Positions 17,837-26,553 of a DNA stretch of 45,197 bases are shown piece after piece. The first letter of the stretch is position 1, and the number at the start of each line of letters is the position of its first letter. The stretch comes from Bacteroidota bacterium. Its GTDB lineage: Bacteria; Bacteroidota; Bacteroidia; UKL13-3. Under the pieces are notes generated by a model. The model saw nothing but the letters and a program-made list of their open reading frames with translations, was not told the DNA's origin and made no database searches. The stretch spans positions 1 to 45,197 of the forward strand of contig CANGGG010000016.1 of the NCBI GenBank assembly GCA_947453415.1, given 5' to 3'. Position numbers and translations under genes: made by a program.

Positions 17837-18412
17837 TTGCAAAATTTTTATATTTGGTTCATTACGGGAATTGAACACATAGCCGATTGGAAAGCTTATG
17901 ACCACATTCTTTTTTTACTAGCACTTTGCTGTGTTTATAGTGCTTTGCAATGGAAAAATGTTGTCATTAACATTACTGCTTTTACCATTGGTCATAGTTT
18001 TTCGTTGGCCTTAAGTGTGTTAAATTTTATTTCAATCAATAGTAGTTTAGTAGAGTTTTTAATTCCAATAACTATAGTTATTACTTGTGTTTTAAATATT
18101 ATTAATTCAACCAATAACAAAGCCATTAACCATAAAATAGTTTTTATACTTACCATACTTTTTGGATTAATTCATGGTTTAGGATTTTCTACTTTATTGA
18201 AACAAATGTTAGGCAAGGAAGAATCAATTTTATTCCCATTGTTTTCATTTAATTTAGGAATTGAAATTGGGCAATTATTGATTGTTTCCTTATCACTTTT
18301 ATCATCATTTGTTTTTGTATCTATTTTAAAAATCAAACAAACAACATACACCAACGGAATATCATTAATTATTTTTGCCATTGCCTTATTCATGGCTATT
18401 GAAAGGATGTAA
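17837..18412 (+). CDS. HupE/UreJ-like membrane protein
   Basis: About 191 residues, mostly hydrophobic, with six or seven membrane helices. The family pattern is clear: DHILFLLAL, FTIGHSFSLAL, GLIHGLGFSTLL and FNLGIEIGQLL place conserved His, Asp and Glu residues within helices, as in the HupE_UreJ_2 family, whose classical members are putative nickel/cobalt permeases. The reading frame begins at TTG 17837; no ATG is available before the first helix. It starts 30 bases after the giant surface protein and may be co-transcribed with it. Transport substrate not shown by the sequence. Confidence 0.82.
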   Translation: MQNFYIWFITGIEHIADWKAYDHILFLLALCCVYSALQWKNVVINITAFTIGHSFSLALSVLNFISINSSLVEFLIPITIVITCVLNIINSTNNKAINHKIVFILTILFGLIHGLGFSTLLKQMLGKEESILFPLFSFNLGIEIGQLLIVSLSLLSSFVFVSILKIKQTTYTNGISLIIFAIALFMAIERM

Positions 18413-18419
18413 TTTCAAA

Positions 18420-18720
18420 GTATGAAGGCTCGATACATCGGGAAAGTTTAAAGTATGAAGTATAAAGTATAAAAAAAAATTGATTAAAATAAAAAGAACA
18501 ACATTCATAATTCATCACATTCCACACTTTTGTCACTCCGCATTTCGCACTTGCATTCATCATTCATAATTCATAATTCATCACATTCCACACTTTTGTC
18601 ACTTCGCATTTCGCACTTGCATTCATCATTCATAATTCATCATTCATACTTCATCATATTCCGCACTTTTGTCACTCCGCATTTCGCACTTGTATTTATA
18701 ATTTATCATTCATAATTCAA
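18420..18720. repeat. Repeat-filled intergenic region with three long imperfect tandem units
   Basis: After a short AAGTATGAAGTATAAAGTAT stretch preceded by GATACATCGGGA (about 18430-18475), three imperfect copies of a 66-73 bp unit occupy about 18500-18720. Each contains CACTTTTGTCACTCCGCATT followed by TCGCACTTG and a run of CATTCATAATTCAT. The first-to-second spacing is 66 bp and the second-to-third is 73 bp. A 61-codon open frame here only translates the repeat. Fills the gap between the HupE-like gene and the M1 peptidase. Confidence 0.75.
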
Positions 18721-18758
18721 TAAAATTCTTATTTTCGAAACTTTATTTATAATTATAT

Positions 18759-21113
18759 ATGACTAAGATTCTTTTTACCGCAATTATTTCTTTCATTTCA
18801 TTCAATTGGTGTATTTCACAAAACATTCAAAACAATCCGAAATCAAATCATGGGAACAAATTTGAACAATTGGGAACCATATTACCTGATGCGAATAATT
18901 TTAGAACTGCATCTGGTGCTCCTGGAAATCAATATTGGCAACAAAAAGCAGATTATGAAATAGAAGCATTTTTAAATGAAAAAGAACTTCTTTTAGAAGG
19001 AAGTGAAAAAATAGTTTACCACAATAACTCACCCGATAATTTGAATTATTTATGGTTACAGTTAGACGAAAACGAACACAATCCGAATACTGAATCAAAC
19101 TACTTTAATGGGAGTAAAATTAATAAACCAGTAACTGATGCGGAATTAAAAGCTTTAGATGTAAAAACACATTTAAAAGGATTTGGAACAAATATTATAT
19201 CTGTTACAGACAGTGCAGGAAATAAATTACCATTTACCATTAATAATACCATGATGCGAATAGATTTACCAAAGGTTTTAAAAGCCAAAGGCAAATTTGT
19301 TTTTAAAATAAAATGGAATTATAAAATTCCTGAAAAAATGAGAATTGGTGGCCGTGGTGGATACGAAATGTTTGACGATAATGGCAATTGTTTATTTACC
19401 ATTTCTCAATGGTTTCCGCGCATGTGTGTGTACAATGATTATGGTGGTTGGAACAATAAACAGTTTACAGGAAGAGGAGAATTTTCATTGGCATTTGGCG
19501 ATTATAAAGTAAAAATGAAAGTTCCTGCCGATCATATTATAGCTGCTACTGGTGAATGTAAAAACTACGAACAAGTATTAACAGCTGCGCAATTAGCCAA
19601 ATGGAAACTATCCAAAACAGCTACAAGCCCAATAGAAATAGTTACTTTAGATGAAGCAAAAGCAAAAGAGCTAAACCCCGATAAAAACAATTACAAAACT
19701 TGGATTTATACTGCCGAAAATGTAAGGGATTTTGCCTGGGGAAGTTCACGCAAATTTGTATGGGATGCCATGGGAATTATGCAAGGCAATAAACAAGTAA
19801 TGTGCATGAGTTATTATCCAAAGGAATCGTATGGCTTATACAGCAAATACTCCACAAAAGTAGTGGCACACACTATTAAAACATATTCTAAATTTACTGT
19901 AAATTACCAATATCCAACTGCCATCAGTGTAGAGGCTGCAAGTGGAATGGAATATCCCATGATCTGTTTTAATTATGGTAGAACAGAAGCTGATGGAACC
20001 TATGCTGAACGCACAAAATACGGAATGATTGGAGTGATTATTCACGAAGTGGGTCACAACTTTTTTCCAATGATTATTAATAGCGATGAACGCCAATGGA
20101 GCTGGATGGACGAGGGTTTGAACACCTTTGTACAATTTTTAACGGAACAAGAATTTGATAATAATTATCCTGCCGGAAGAGGACCTGCTCATAAAATAGT
20201 AGATTACATGAAATTGAGTAAAGACCAATTAGAGCCTATTATGACTAATAGTGAAAATATCAATAATTTTGGTGCAAATGCTTATGGAAAACCTGCAACT
20301 GCATTAAATATATTAAGAGAAACTGTAATGGGTCGCGAATTATTTGATTATGCGTTTAAACAATATGCGCAAAGATGGGAATTTAAACACCCCACTCCTT
20401 CCGACTTTTTCAGAACCATGGAAGATGCCTCCGGTGTTGATTTAGATTGGTATTGGAGAGCTTGGTTTTACGACATTGACCCAGTAGATATTAGTTTAGA
20501 TTCGGTTAGTTTAATAAGGGTAAATAACACCAAAGAAATTCCTGAAAAAATGGTTACTACTAAGAGGAGAGACATTCCTGTAGAATTTGAGTTTATTTCA
20601 AAAATTAGAAACAAACAAAGTGGCATGACTTTTTTAGTAGATGTAGATACTACGCTTAGAGATTTTTATTATTACAACAAAGCAAAAACTGAAGATTTTC
20701 CTTTAGAAACAACTAAAAATGTAAATGAAAGATTGACACTTTTAACTCCAGAAGAAAGTAAAGTATTAGAAAATAATTATTACTATGAGTTAAATTTTAG
20801 CAATAAAGGTGGCTGTGTAATGCCTGTAATTATTCAGTGGAATTATACCGATGGAACCAATGAAATAGATCAAATTAGTGCTTATATTTGGCGTAAAAAT
20901 GAAACTAATTTCACCAAAACATTTGCAAAAAACAAAGAAGTAAAATCAATTGTAATTGACCCATACCGCGAAACAGCCGATATTGATGAAAGTAATAATA
21001 CTTGGCCAAAAACCATTATTGAATCACGCTTTGATATTTATAAAACTAAAAAAGTTGGACGTGGTGAAAACAATGATTTGAACTTGATGCAAAAAGCAAG
21101 AGGAACGAAATAA
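18759..21113 (+). CDS. Exported M1 family zinc metallopeptidase
   Basis: A 784-residue gluzincin aminopeptidase-like protein with signal peptide (LFTAIISFISFNWCISQ). The zinc site is complete: HEVGH with His429, Glu430 and His433, then Glu452 in WMDEGLNTF. An N-terminal beta-sandwich precedes it (YEIEAFLNEKELLLEGSEKI), and LGxTI-type C-terminal repeats are absent. Expected to release N-terminal residues from peptides in the periplasm or outside. It lies in the same neighbourhood as the DUF6702 and HupE-like genes. A TATTTTCG promoter-like box lies about 25 bases upstream. Confidence 0.94.
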   Translation: MTKILFTAIISFISFNWCISQNIQNNPKSNHGNKFEQLGTILPDANNFRTASGAPGNQYWQQKADYEIEAFLNEKELLLEGSEKIVYHNNSPDNLNYLWLQLDENEHNPNTESNYFNGSKINKPVTDAELKALDVKTHLKGFGTNIISVTDSAGNKLPFTINNTMMRIDLPKVLKAKGKFVFKIKWNYKIPEKMRIGGRGGYEMFDDNGNCLFTISQWFPRMCVYNDYGGWNNKQFTGRGEFSLAFGDYKVKMKVPADHIIAATGECKNYEQVLTAAQLAKWKLSKTATSPIEIVTLDEAKAKELNPDKNNYKTWIYTAENVRDFAWGSSRKFVWDAMGIMQGNKQVMCMSYYPKESYGLYSKYSTKVVAHTIKTYSKFTVNYQYPTAISVEAASGMEYPMICFNYGRTEADGTYAERTKYGMIGVIIHEVGHNFFPMIINSDERQWSWMDEGLNTFVQFLTEQEFDNNYPAGRGPAHKIVDYMKLSKDQLEPIMTNSENINNFGANAYGKPATALNILRETVMGRELFDYAFKQYAQRWEFKHPTPSDFFRTMEDASGVDLDWYWRAWFYDIDPVDISLDSVSLIRVNNTKEIPEKMVTTKRRDIPVEFEFISKIRNKQSGMTFLVDVDTTLRDFYYYNKAKTEDFPLETTKNVNERLTLLTPEESKVLENNYYYELNFSNKGGCVMPVIIQWNYTDGTNEIDQISAYIWRKNETNFTKTFAKNKEVKSIVIDPYRETADIDESNNTWPKTIIESRFDIYKTKKVGRGENNDLNLMQKARGTK

Positions 21114-21120
21114 TTTTGAA

Positions 21121-21262
21121 TTTTGCCCTTCGACTCCGCTCAGGGTGACAATAAATTTTGAATAATGATTTTAGTTGTCATGGTGAGCTTGCCGAATCCA
21201 GACACGTTTTTCAATTGATTAGCATGTTATAAATTACCATTCGACTCCGCTCAAGATGACAG
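21121..21262. repeat. Dispersed GAGCGGAGTCGAAGG-type inverted repeats
   Basis: CCCTTCGACTCCGCTCAGGG (from 21126) followed by GTGACAATAAA faces an imperfect inverted arm, TTGTCATGGTGAGCTTGCCG (from about 21175). A second forward arm, TTCGACTCCGCTCAAGATGA, starts near 21240. This family recurs at 33336-33360, 41370-41600 and 43350-43373. It may form a hairpin at the 3' end of the M1 transcript. Confidence 0.7.
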
Positions 21263-21320
21263 TAAATGTTGAATATTCAGCACAGTCGTTAAGCTTATCG
21301 AAACGAATTATAAAGATATT

Positions 21321-22637
21321 TTATATATAAAATACTAACCAAACTATTACTAAAACTGGTAGTAAATAAGGTAAGCTATACTTAAAAATATAATCACCAA
21401 AGCTGGGCATTTTTACTCCTGCTTTATCAGCAATGGATTTAACCATAAAATTAGGACCATTTCCTATATAAGTCATGGCACCAAAAAACACCGCACCAGT
21501 AGACAATGCCGATAGAAAATTGATGTGATCCGTTTTCAAAAATTCCTTTACATCATTCATGTTATCCATGCTAAATCCAAATTTGGCAAGTACCACAGCA
21601 AATACATTTAAATAAGTTGGCGCATTGTCGAGTACCGATGAAAATGCACCGCTGAACCAATAAGCAACGCTTACAGAAATCTTACTACTTATATCAGGAT
21701 TTTGGGCCATGTGCTCCAACCATTGCAAAGCAGGAATCATAGTTAAAAATATGCCAATAAATAACCACGCTACTTCTTTAATTGGATCAAATGAAAATTC
21801 ATTGCTTTCTAATGCTTTTTTATTGCTTAATTTAAAACAAAAGAAAGCAGCACTTAATTGAATAATTTCACGAATAAATGATATTTTTTTGCCATCAATG
21901 GCAATATGTGGCAGTCCATCAATTAAATTTGGATCAATAAAAATACTGATGATTCCAATGGCCAACCAAATAAAATTTTTCTTACCATTGATAATAATTT
22001 TATTGGTGTAATGAGCGCTCACATCCACATCGTCTAATTGGGTGTTTTTTCTATCTACCAAAAAGAAAACAAATAAAATACCTGCAATGCCTACTATCCA
22101 TTTTGGCAATAAATGTATAAAAGTCCATTGAAAAGGAACGCCTTTTAAGTAACCCATAAACAAAGGAGGATCTCCAATTGGAGTTAATAATCCTCCTAAA
22201 TTAGATACAATAAAAATAAAGAAAACAATGTGATATGGCTTTAATCGGTAACGGTTAATGCGCATAAATGGTTTGATTAACAATACTGAAGCACCAGTAG
22301 TTCCTAATAAATTAGTGAGAATAGCTGCTAACAATAAAAATAAAATATTATTGATTGGCTTACTTTCAATATCTACAAAAACATAAATGCCTCCACTTGC
22401 AACAAACAAAATGGTAAGTAAACTGATAAAGGAAATATATTCACCAATGGTTTCCAAAGGATGGGTAAAATTATCCATTGCAAAGCCATAATATAAAAAC
22501 ACAATTGCACCTAAGCCTACACTAACTTTTGAATAATGATGGTGCCAAAATTTTTCAAGGAATATTGGACCAATGGCTATTAATAGTAATAATAATACAA
22601 AAGGAAAAACTAAAAATAATGGAGGAATGGTATGCAT
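21321..22637 (-). CDS. NhaD-like sodium:proton antiporter
   Basis: A 438-residue polytopic protein (about 11-12 helices) resembling the sodium:proton antiporters of the NhaD/ArsB/CitMHS superfamily common in Bacteroidota. Signature stretches include NIFLLLAAILTNLLGTTGAS-like sequence (residues about 97-117), NLGGLLTPIGDPPLFMGYLK, and near the C-terminus GAVFFGAMTYIGNGPNFMVK. The two halves each carry a discontinuous-helix-type Gly/Pro/Asn motif, as expected for this fold. Probable role: Na+ or pH homeostasis. It is transcribed convergently to the M1 peptidase and diverges from the DUF5329 gene. Confidence 0.85.
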   Translation of the reverse strand: MHTIPPLFLVFPFVLLLLLIAIGPIFLEKFWHHHYSKVSVGLGAIVFLYYGFAMDNFTHPLETIGEYISFISLLTILFVASGGIYVFVDIESKPINNILFLLLAAILTNLLGTTGASVLLIKPFMRINRYRLKPYHIVFFIFIVSNLGGLLTPIGDPPLFMGYLKGVPFQWTFIHLLPKWIVGIAGILFVFFLVDRKNTQLDDVDVSAHYTNKIIINGKKNFIWLAIGIISIFIDPNLIDGLPHIAIDGKKISFIREIIQLSAAFFCFKLSNKKALESNEFSFDPIKEVAWLFIGIFLTMIPALQWLEHMAQNPDISSKISVSVAYWFSGAFSSVLDNAPTYLNVFAVVLAKFGFSMDNMNDVKEFLKTDHINFLSALSTGAVFFGAMTYIGNGPNFMVKSIADKAGVKMPSFGDYIFKYSLPYLLPVLVIVWLVFYI

Positions 22638-22711
22638 GAATAATATTTAAAATGTTTTACAATTATAATTTACAAAAAATGTTTTTATTGCAAATAATAA
22701 TCATGGCAAAT

Positions 22712-23089
22712 ATGAAGAAACTATTGATAATTTTTACATTTTTATTGGCAAATAAAATAGAGGCCAAAACATTTTTTGCTTTCCCTTTTTCCATTACACA
22801 AAATATTTCGGAAGAACAGAAAATAGAAAAACTAATTAATTACATAGAAAAAAGTGAAGCCCTATTTATTAGAAATGGAACAGAATACCCAGCAAAAGAA
22901 GCAGCTGACCATTTAAGAATGAAACGTAAAAAAGCAGGAAATAAGGTAAAAACGGCCAAAGATTTTATTGACTTAATAGCCAGCAAATCATCAATGAGCG
23001 GAGAAGCCTATAAAATGAAATTTAAAAATGGTGCTACCATTAACACCCGCGATATGTTAAACAATGAACTCAGGAAAATAGATAAATGA
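22712..23089 (+). CDS. DUF5329 family exported protein
   Basis: About 125 residues from ATG 22712 (MKKLLIIFTFLLANKIEA signal peptide). The mature part follows the DUF5329 pattern: EEQKIEKLINYIEKSEALFI, then RNGTEYPAKEAADHLRMK, KVKTAKDFIDLIASKSSMSG and an IN-rich end. Upstream in-frame ATGs at 22652 and 22703 exist, but the former would put 20 non-signal-like residues ahead of the signal peptide. Function unknown; family members are small periplasmic proteins. Its stop is 5 bases from the stop of the convergent DinB-like gene. Confidence 0.8.
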   Translation: MKKLLIIFTFLLANKIEAKTFFAFPFSITQNISEEQKIEKLINYIEKSEALFIRNGTEYPAKEAADHLRMKRKKAGNKVKTAKDFIDLIASKSSMSGEAYKMKFKNGATINTRDMLNNELRKIDK

Positions 23090-23093
23090 TCAT

Positions 23094-23555
23094 TTATTTT
23101 ACCAATCCAAACTGATTGAAATGATGCCAAGTGTGTTTGGTAAAAAACTGAGTCCATTCCTCAATATTTAATAAACCAAAAATTGGATGTGTTTTATCAA
23201 TAATCGCATTTTCTTTGATTGCATTTGCAACCAATAGATGTCGTTTTTCATATTCATCAATGGCCAATGCTAAGTTTGCTAAAGTGCATTCAAACGATAA
23301 ACTTTCAGTAAATTCATTGGTAATTCCTCGTTTGAAACCTCCCTCCGACCATAAAAAAGCACGCTTTACTTTTTCAATTTTATCGGCTGGTGTTAATACC
23401 TTCACTTTATTATTCGATAATACATAATCGTAAATTAAACTTACATGTTCTATCATTTGCTGGGCATTTAAACTCCCAAATAATGCAGGAGTTTCAGGAT
23501 TTAATTCGTTGCGAAGCGTAGTAAAATCAATATTTGGGAATTTTGTGAAGTTCAT
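23094..23555 (-). CDS. DinB-like (DUF1569) protein
   Basis: 153 residues, cytoplasmic. It has features of the DinB/YfiT four-helix superfamily, DUF1569 branch: LNAQQMIEHVSLIYDYVL with a putative metal-binding His, and HPIFGLLNIEEWTQFFTKHT then WHHFNQFGL carrying the other His residues. Such proteins bind a divalent metal and some act as thiol-dependent transferases or hydrolases; no substrate can be inferred here. Probably co-transcribed with ppk1, which ends its own reading upstream at 23568, 12 bases before this gene starts. Confidence 0.78.
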   Translation of the reverse strand: MNFTKFPNIDFTTLRNELNPETPALFGSLNAQQMIEHVSLIYDYVLSNNKVKVLTPADKIEKVKRAFLWSEGGFKRGITNEFTESLSFECTLANLALAIDEYEKRHLLVANAIKENAIIDKTHPIFGLLNIEEWTQFFTKHTWHHFNQFGLVK

Positions 23556-23567
23556 ATTTTAAATTAA

Positions 23568-25655
23568 TTATTCCCCTTTTTTATATATTTCATTTAAATA
23601 ATTATAGGTTTCTATCTGACTACTTTTTTTGTTTTTACAATCACTTAATTGATAATCATTTTCGCCATGTTCGTTAATTCTTCTGGCTTTACATTCATCG
23701 TTTAATTGCAAATTGATAATTGTTTTTATGGTGTTTTTTATTGCTGGATTATAAATAGGAAAAGCACATTCTATTCTATTAGTTAAGTTTCTGCTCATCC
23801 AATCGGCACTGGCCAAATAAATTAATTCGCTGCCATTATTACAAAAAATATAAACACGTGCATGCTCTAAAAACTTGTCAATGATACTAATTACTTCTAT
23901 GTTTTCACTTAATCCTTTTACACCTGGAAGCAAAGAACAAACTCCTCTCACTATTAATTGAATTTTTACTCCTACCCTACTTGCATCATATAATTTTTTT
24001 ATCACATCATTGTCAACTAAACTATTCATTTTAGCAATGATATACGCGGACTTACCTTCTTTTTTATTTGAAATTTCGGTATCTATCATTTCTAAAAACC
24101 TACGTTTCATGTTATCAGGCGCTATTAATAAGTGCTTATAAACTCCACGTTTCATGTTTAAAAACAATTGGTCACTTAACATTTCTAACTCATTTGTGAT
24201 GCGTTCATCTTTAGTAAAAATAGCAAAATCGCTGTAAATTTTAGCTGTCATTCCATTGTAATTTCCAGTAGATAAATGTGCGTATTTAACCGTTTGATTG
24301 TTTTCTTTTCGGTAAATTAAACAATATTTGGTATGTACTTTTTGACCAGGTTTTCCAAAATGAACATGTGCCCCAGCTTCTTGTAATTGATTGGTCCAAT
24401 ATATATTTGATTCCTCATCAAACCTAGCTTGTAGCTCCATTAATACAACCACTATTTTACCATTTTTTATTGCATTTATTAATGCATTAACCACGTTACT
24501 ATGCTTTGCAACCCTATACAAAGTAATTTTTATAGTATGAACATTTGGATCAATAGCCGCTTCGCGTAACAAGCGAATTAAATAATCGAATGACTGATAA
24601 GGATGGTGTAATAAAACATCGTGTTTAGCAATTACATCAAATAAATTTTTAGCTTTATCAAGTTCTCTAATTCCTAAAACAGGAAGTGATTCATAATAAT
24701 CTTCCTCACTTCCAACCTTTGGAAAATCCATGAAATCTTTAAAATTATGATACATACCACCGGCAACCATGTTTACATTTTTAAGATCTAGTTTTTTTGC
24801 AAATAAATCGAGCATTTGCTTGGGCATAGCGGCATCATATACAAACCTAGTGGGCACTCCACGAGAACGCTGTTTGATACTTTTTTGAATTTTATCAAGC
24901 AATGATACGGTGTAATCCCTATCATCTGTATCAAGTGTAAACTCCGCATCACGGGTAATTTTTATGATATATGATTCATAAGTATCGTAATCAAATTGTT
25001 GGAAAATTCTACTTAAATTCAGTTTTATAATGTCTTCCAAACAAATAATAAAGTTTCCATTTTCATTGGTTGGCAATTGATAAAAACGGTTTAAAATACC
25101 AACGGGAACTTCTATAATGGCATGTTTTGGAGCCAATATATTTTTACTATCTAAAAGTCGTACGGCCAAATAAATTGAACGATCTCTTAAATGTGGAGTA
25201 TGTCTTAAATCGTCAATTATAATTGGAAAAAGTAAATTGATAACATTGGTTTTAAAATAATTTTTAACTTGTAATTTTTGAACTTCATCAAGTTCATTGT
25301 TATTCACTAAAAATATTTTTTTTGCTGCTAAACTTGGTAATATACTATTTTGATAATTTTTATTGAACCTATCTTGTAGTGTTTGAACTTTTAATTGAAT
25401 GGCTTCTAATATTTCATCAGGACTATTTTGCACATCACTGATTGCTTTTTTGCCATTTACTCTTTGAACCCTGCGTAATTGGGCAACACGTACTTTAAAA
25501 AATTCGTCTAAATTGGAAGAAAAAATAGCTAAAAACTTAATCCTTTCCATTAAAGGATTTGCAGGATTTTCGGCTTCCTGCAATACTCTTTCATTAAAAT
25601 AAAGCCAACTTATTTCTCTGTCTTTAAATAGGTAACCTTTACTAGATTTGATCAT
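23568..25655 (-). CDS. ppk1: Polyphosphate kinase 1
   Basis: 695 residues, the usual PPK1 length. It reversibly polymerises the gamma phosphate of ATP into inorganic polyphosphate. The four domains are in order: an N-terminal helical domain (DREISWLYFNERVLQEA), a head domain, and two phospholipase D-like catalytic halves. KYAHLSTGNYNG contains the His that is autophosphorylated, and LHHPYQSFDYLIRLLREAA, RFDEESNIYWTNQLQEAG and ADWMSRNLTNRIECAFPI are family blocks. It leads a probable two-gene unit with the DinB-like gene. A TAATTTGC promoter-like element lies upstream. Confidence 0.96.
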   Translation of the reverse strand: MIKSSKGYLFKDREISWLYFNERVLQEAENPANPLMERIKFLAIFSSNLDEFFKVRVAQLRRVQRVNGKKAISDVQNSPDEILEAIQLKVQTLQDRFNKNYQNSILPSLAAKKIFLVNNNELDEVQKLQVKNYFKTNVINLLFPIIIDDLRHTPHLRDRSIYLAVRLLDSKNILAPKHAIIEVPVGILNRFYQLPTNENGNFIICLEDIIKLNLSRIFQQFDYDTYESYIIKITRDAEFTLDTDDRDYTVSLLDKIQKSIKQRSRGVPTRFVYDAAMPKQMLDLFAKKLDLKNVNMVAGGMYHNFKDFMDFPKVGSEEDYYESLPVLGIRELDKAKNLFDVIAKHDVLLHHPYQSFDYLIRLLREAAIDPNVHTIKITLYRVAKHSNVVNALINAIKNGKIVVVLMELQARFDEESNIYWTNQLQEAGAHVHFGKPGQKVHTKYCLIYRKENNQTVKYAHLSTGNYNGMTAKIYSDFAIFTKDERITNELEMLSDQLFLNMKRGVYKHLLIAPDNMKRRFLEMIDTEISNKKEGKSAYIIAKMNSLVDNDVIKKLYDASRVGVKIQLIVRGVCSLLPGVKGLSENIEVISIIDKFLEHARVYIFCNNGSELIYLASADWMSRNLTNRIECAFPIYNPAIKNTIKTIINLQLNDECKARRINEHGENDYQLSDCKNKKSSQIETYNYLNEIYKKGE

Positions 25656-25749
25656 TTATTATATAATTTATTAGGTAATATATTGCAAATTAACAATAAA
25701 TAAAGATTGCTTGTATATTAACATTTAAACAACTGAATGAGTATAAACA

Positions 25750-25785
25750 AAAAAAATCCCGCTTTTTTGGAGCAGGATTTTTTTA
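25750..25785 (-). terminator. Terminator downstream of the DUF6580 gene
   Basis: AAATCCCGCT pairs with AGCAGGATTT (one C/A mismatch) around TTTTTGG, with A-rich DNA on one side and a T-run on the other. It lies between the DUF6580 gene and ppk1 and best fits termination of the former on the minus strand. Confidence 0.75.
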
Positions 25786-25799
25786 AAAATTATCATATT

Positions 25800-26327
25800 T
25801 TATGATGCTTTTTCTTCTTTCAAGAAAGGAACATTTACGCTTAATAAATAGTATGAACCAAATAATATAGCAGTGAATAATAAGTCGCCTTGCAATGCGT
25901 TTTTAAAGAAAGGTAAGCCTGCATAGTAACTTTGTAATAACCCACTTAAATTAGTTGAGTAAAAAGTATTATCTGCAGTGTATAAAAATACACAATTGGT
26001 TATTAAAAAGAATACTACAGAACCTAATAACGATGAACCTAAAATAGAAATTGGATTGTTTTTATTAGTAACTAACATGCCAATTACACCAAATAAGGCA
26101 ATACAAGCATAAACAGGAATCATGCCTGCGCCATAAAAACCAACAAAAAAATCACTGATAAATAATGCAATTAAAGGCAAGCCAATGGCTAAATATCTAT
26201 TGGCAATAAATGCACCTGCAAATAATGCAATGGCACCCATTGGTGAAAAATTTGGGGCAAAAGGTAAAAAACGACTGATTGCAGCTAATGCAATTAAAGC
26301 AACGATTGTTATAAATTTTTTATTCAT
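25800..26327 (-). CDS. DUF6580 family putative transport protein (ECF S-component-like)
   Basis: 175 residues from ATG 26327 (MNKKFITIVALIALAAISRF). It has five or six membrane helices. FLPFAPNFSPMGAIALFAGA, then LPLIALFISDFFVGFYGAGM and a conserved Gly-rich pattern, match the DUF6580 group, which resembles substrate-binding (S) subunits of energy-coupling-factor transporters. The open frame continues 11 codons further upstream, but those residues are not membrane-like. No ECF ATPase genes are nearby and no riboswitch was recognised in the 5' region, so the substrate is unknown. A TTTG-N18-TACTTTGC promoter-like arrangement precedes it on the minus strand. Confidence 0.82.
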   Translation of the reverse strand: MNKKFITIVALIALAAISRFLPFAPNFSPMGAIALFAGAFIANRYLAIGLPLIALFISDFFVGFYGAGMIPVYACIALFGVIGMLVTNKNNPISILGSSLLGSVVFFLITNCVFLYTADNTFYSTNLSGLLQSYYAGLPFFKNALQGDLLFTAILFGSYYLLSVNVPFLKEEKAS

Positions 26328-26467
26328 TTTTATAGATTTATTGTTATTTAAGGATTGCAAAGTAAAGCATATACTTTATAAACAAAAACAATTATTTATT
26401 GATTTCATCAACAAAATGTGAATTCTAGAATTGTTGTAAAATCAACCGTTTAATTCATAAAAATACC

Positions 26468-26497
26468 ATTGGGCAATTTTTGTTATATATATATTTG
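26468..26497 (+). promoter_or_regulatory. Candidate promoter of the M16 peptidase gene
   Basis: TATATTTG at 26490-26497 matches the TAnnTTTG -7 box. ATTG at 26468-26471, 18 bp upstream, is a near match to the TTTG -33 box. It predicts a 5' leader of about 50 nt before ATG 26554. Confidence 0.45.
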
Positions 26498-26553
26498 ATA
26501 AATTATTCATATTGCAGCATTATTAAATTACAATAATTTAAAACAATTACAAT

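Noticed and set aside
18530-18715. 61-codon frame rich in His/Ser
   Set aside because: It only translates the 66-73 bp tandem repeat.
26328-26553. Riboswitch upstream of the DUF6580 membrane protein
   Set aside because: The 5' region is plain AT-rich sequence with a promoter-like element and no recognisable riboswitch core.
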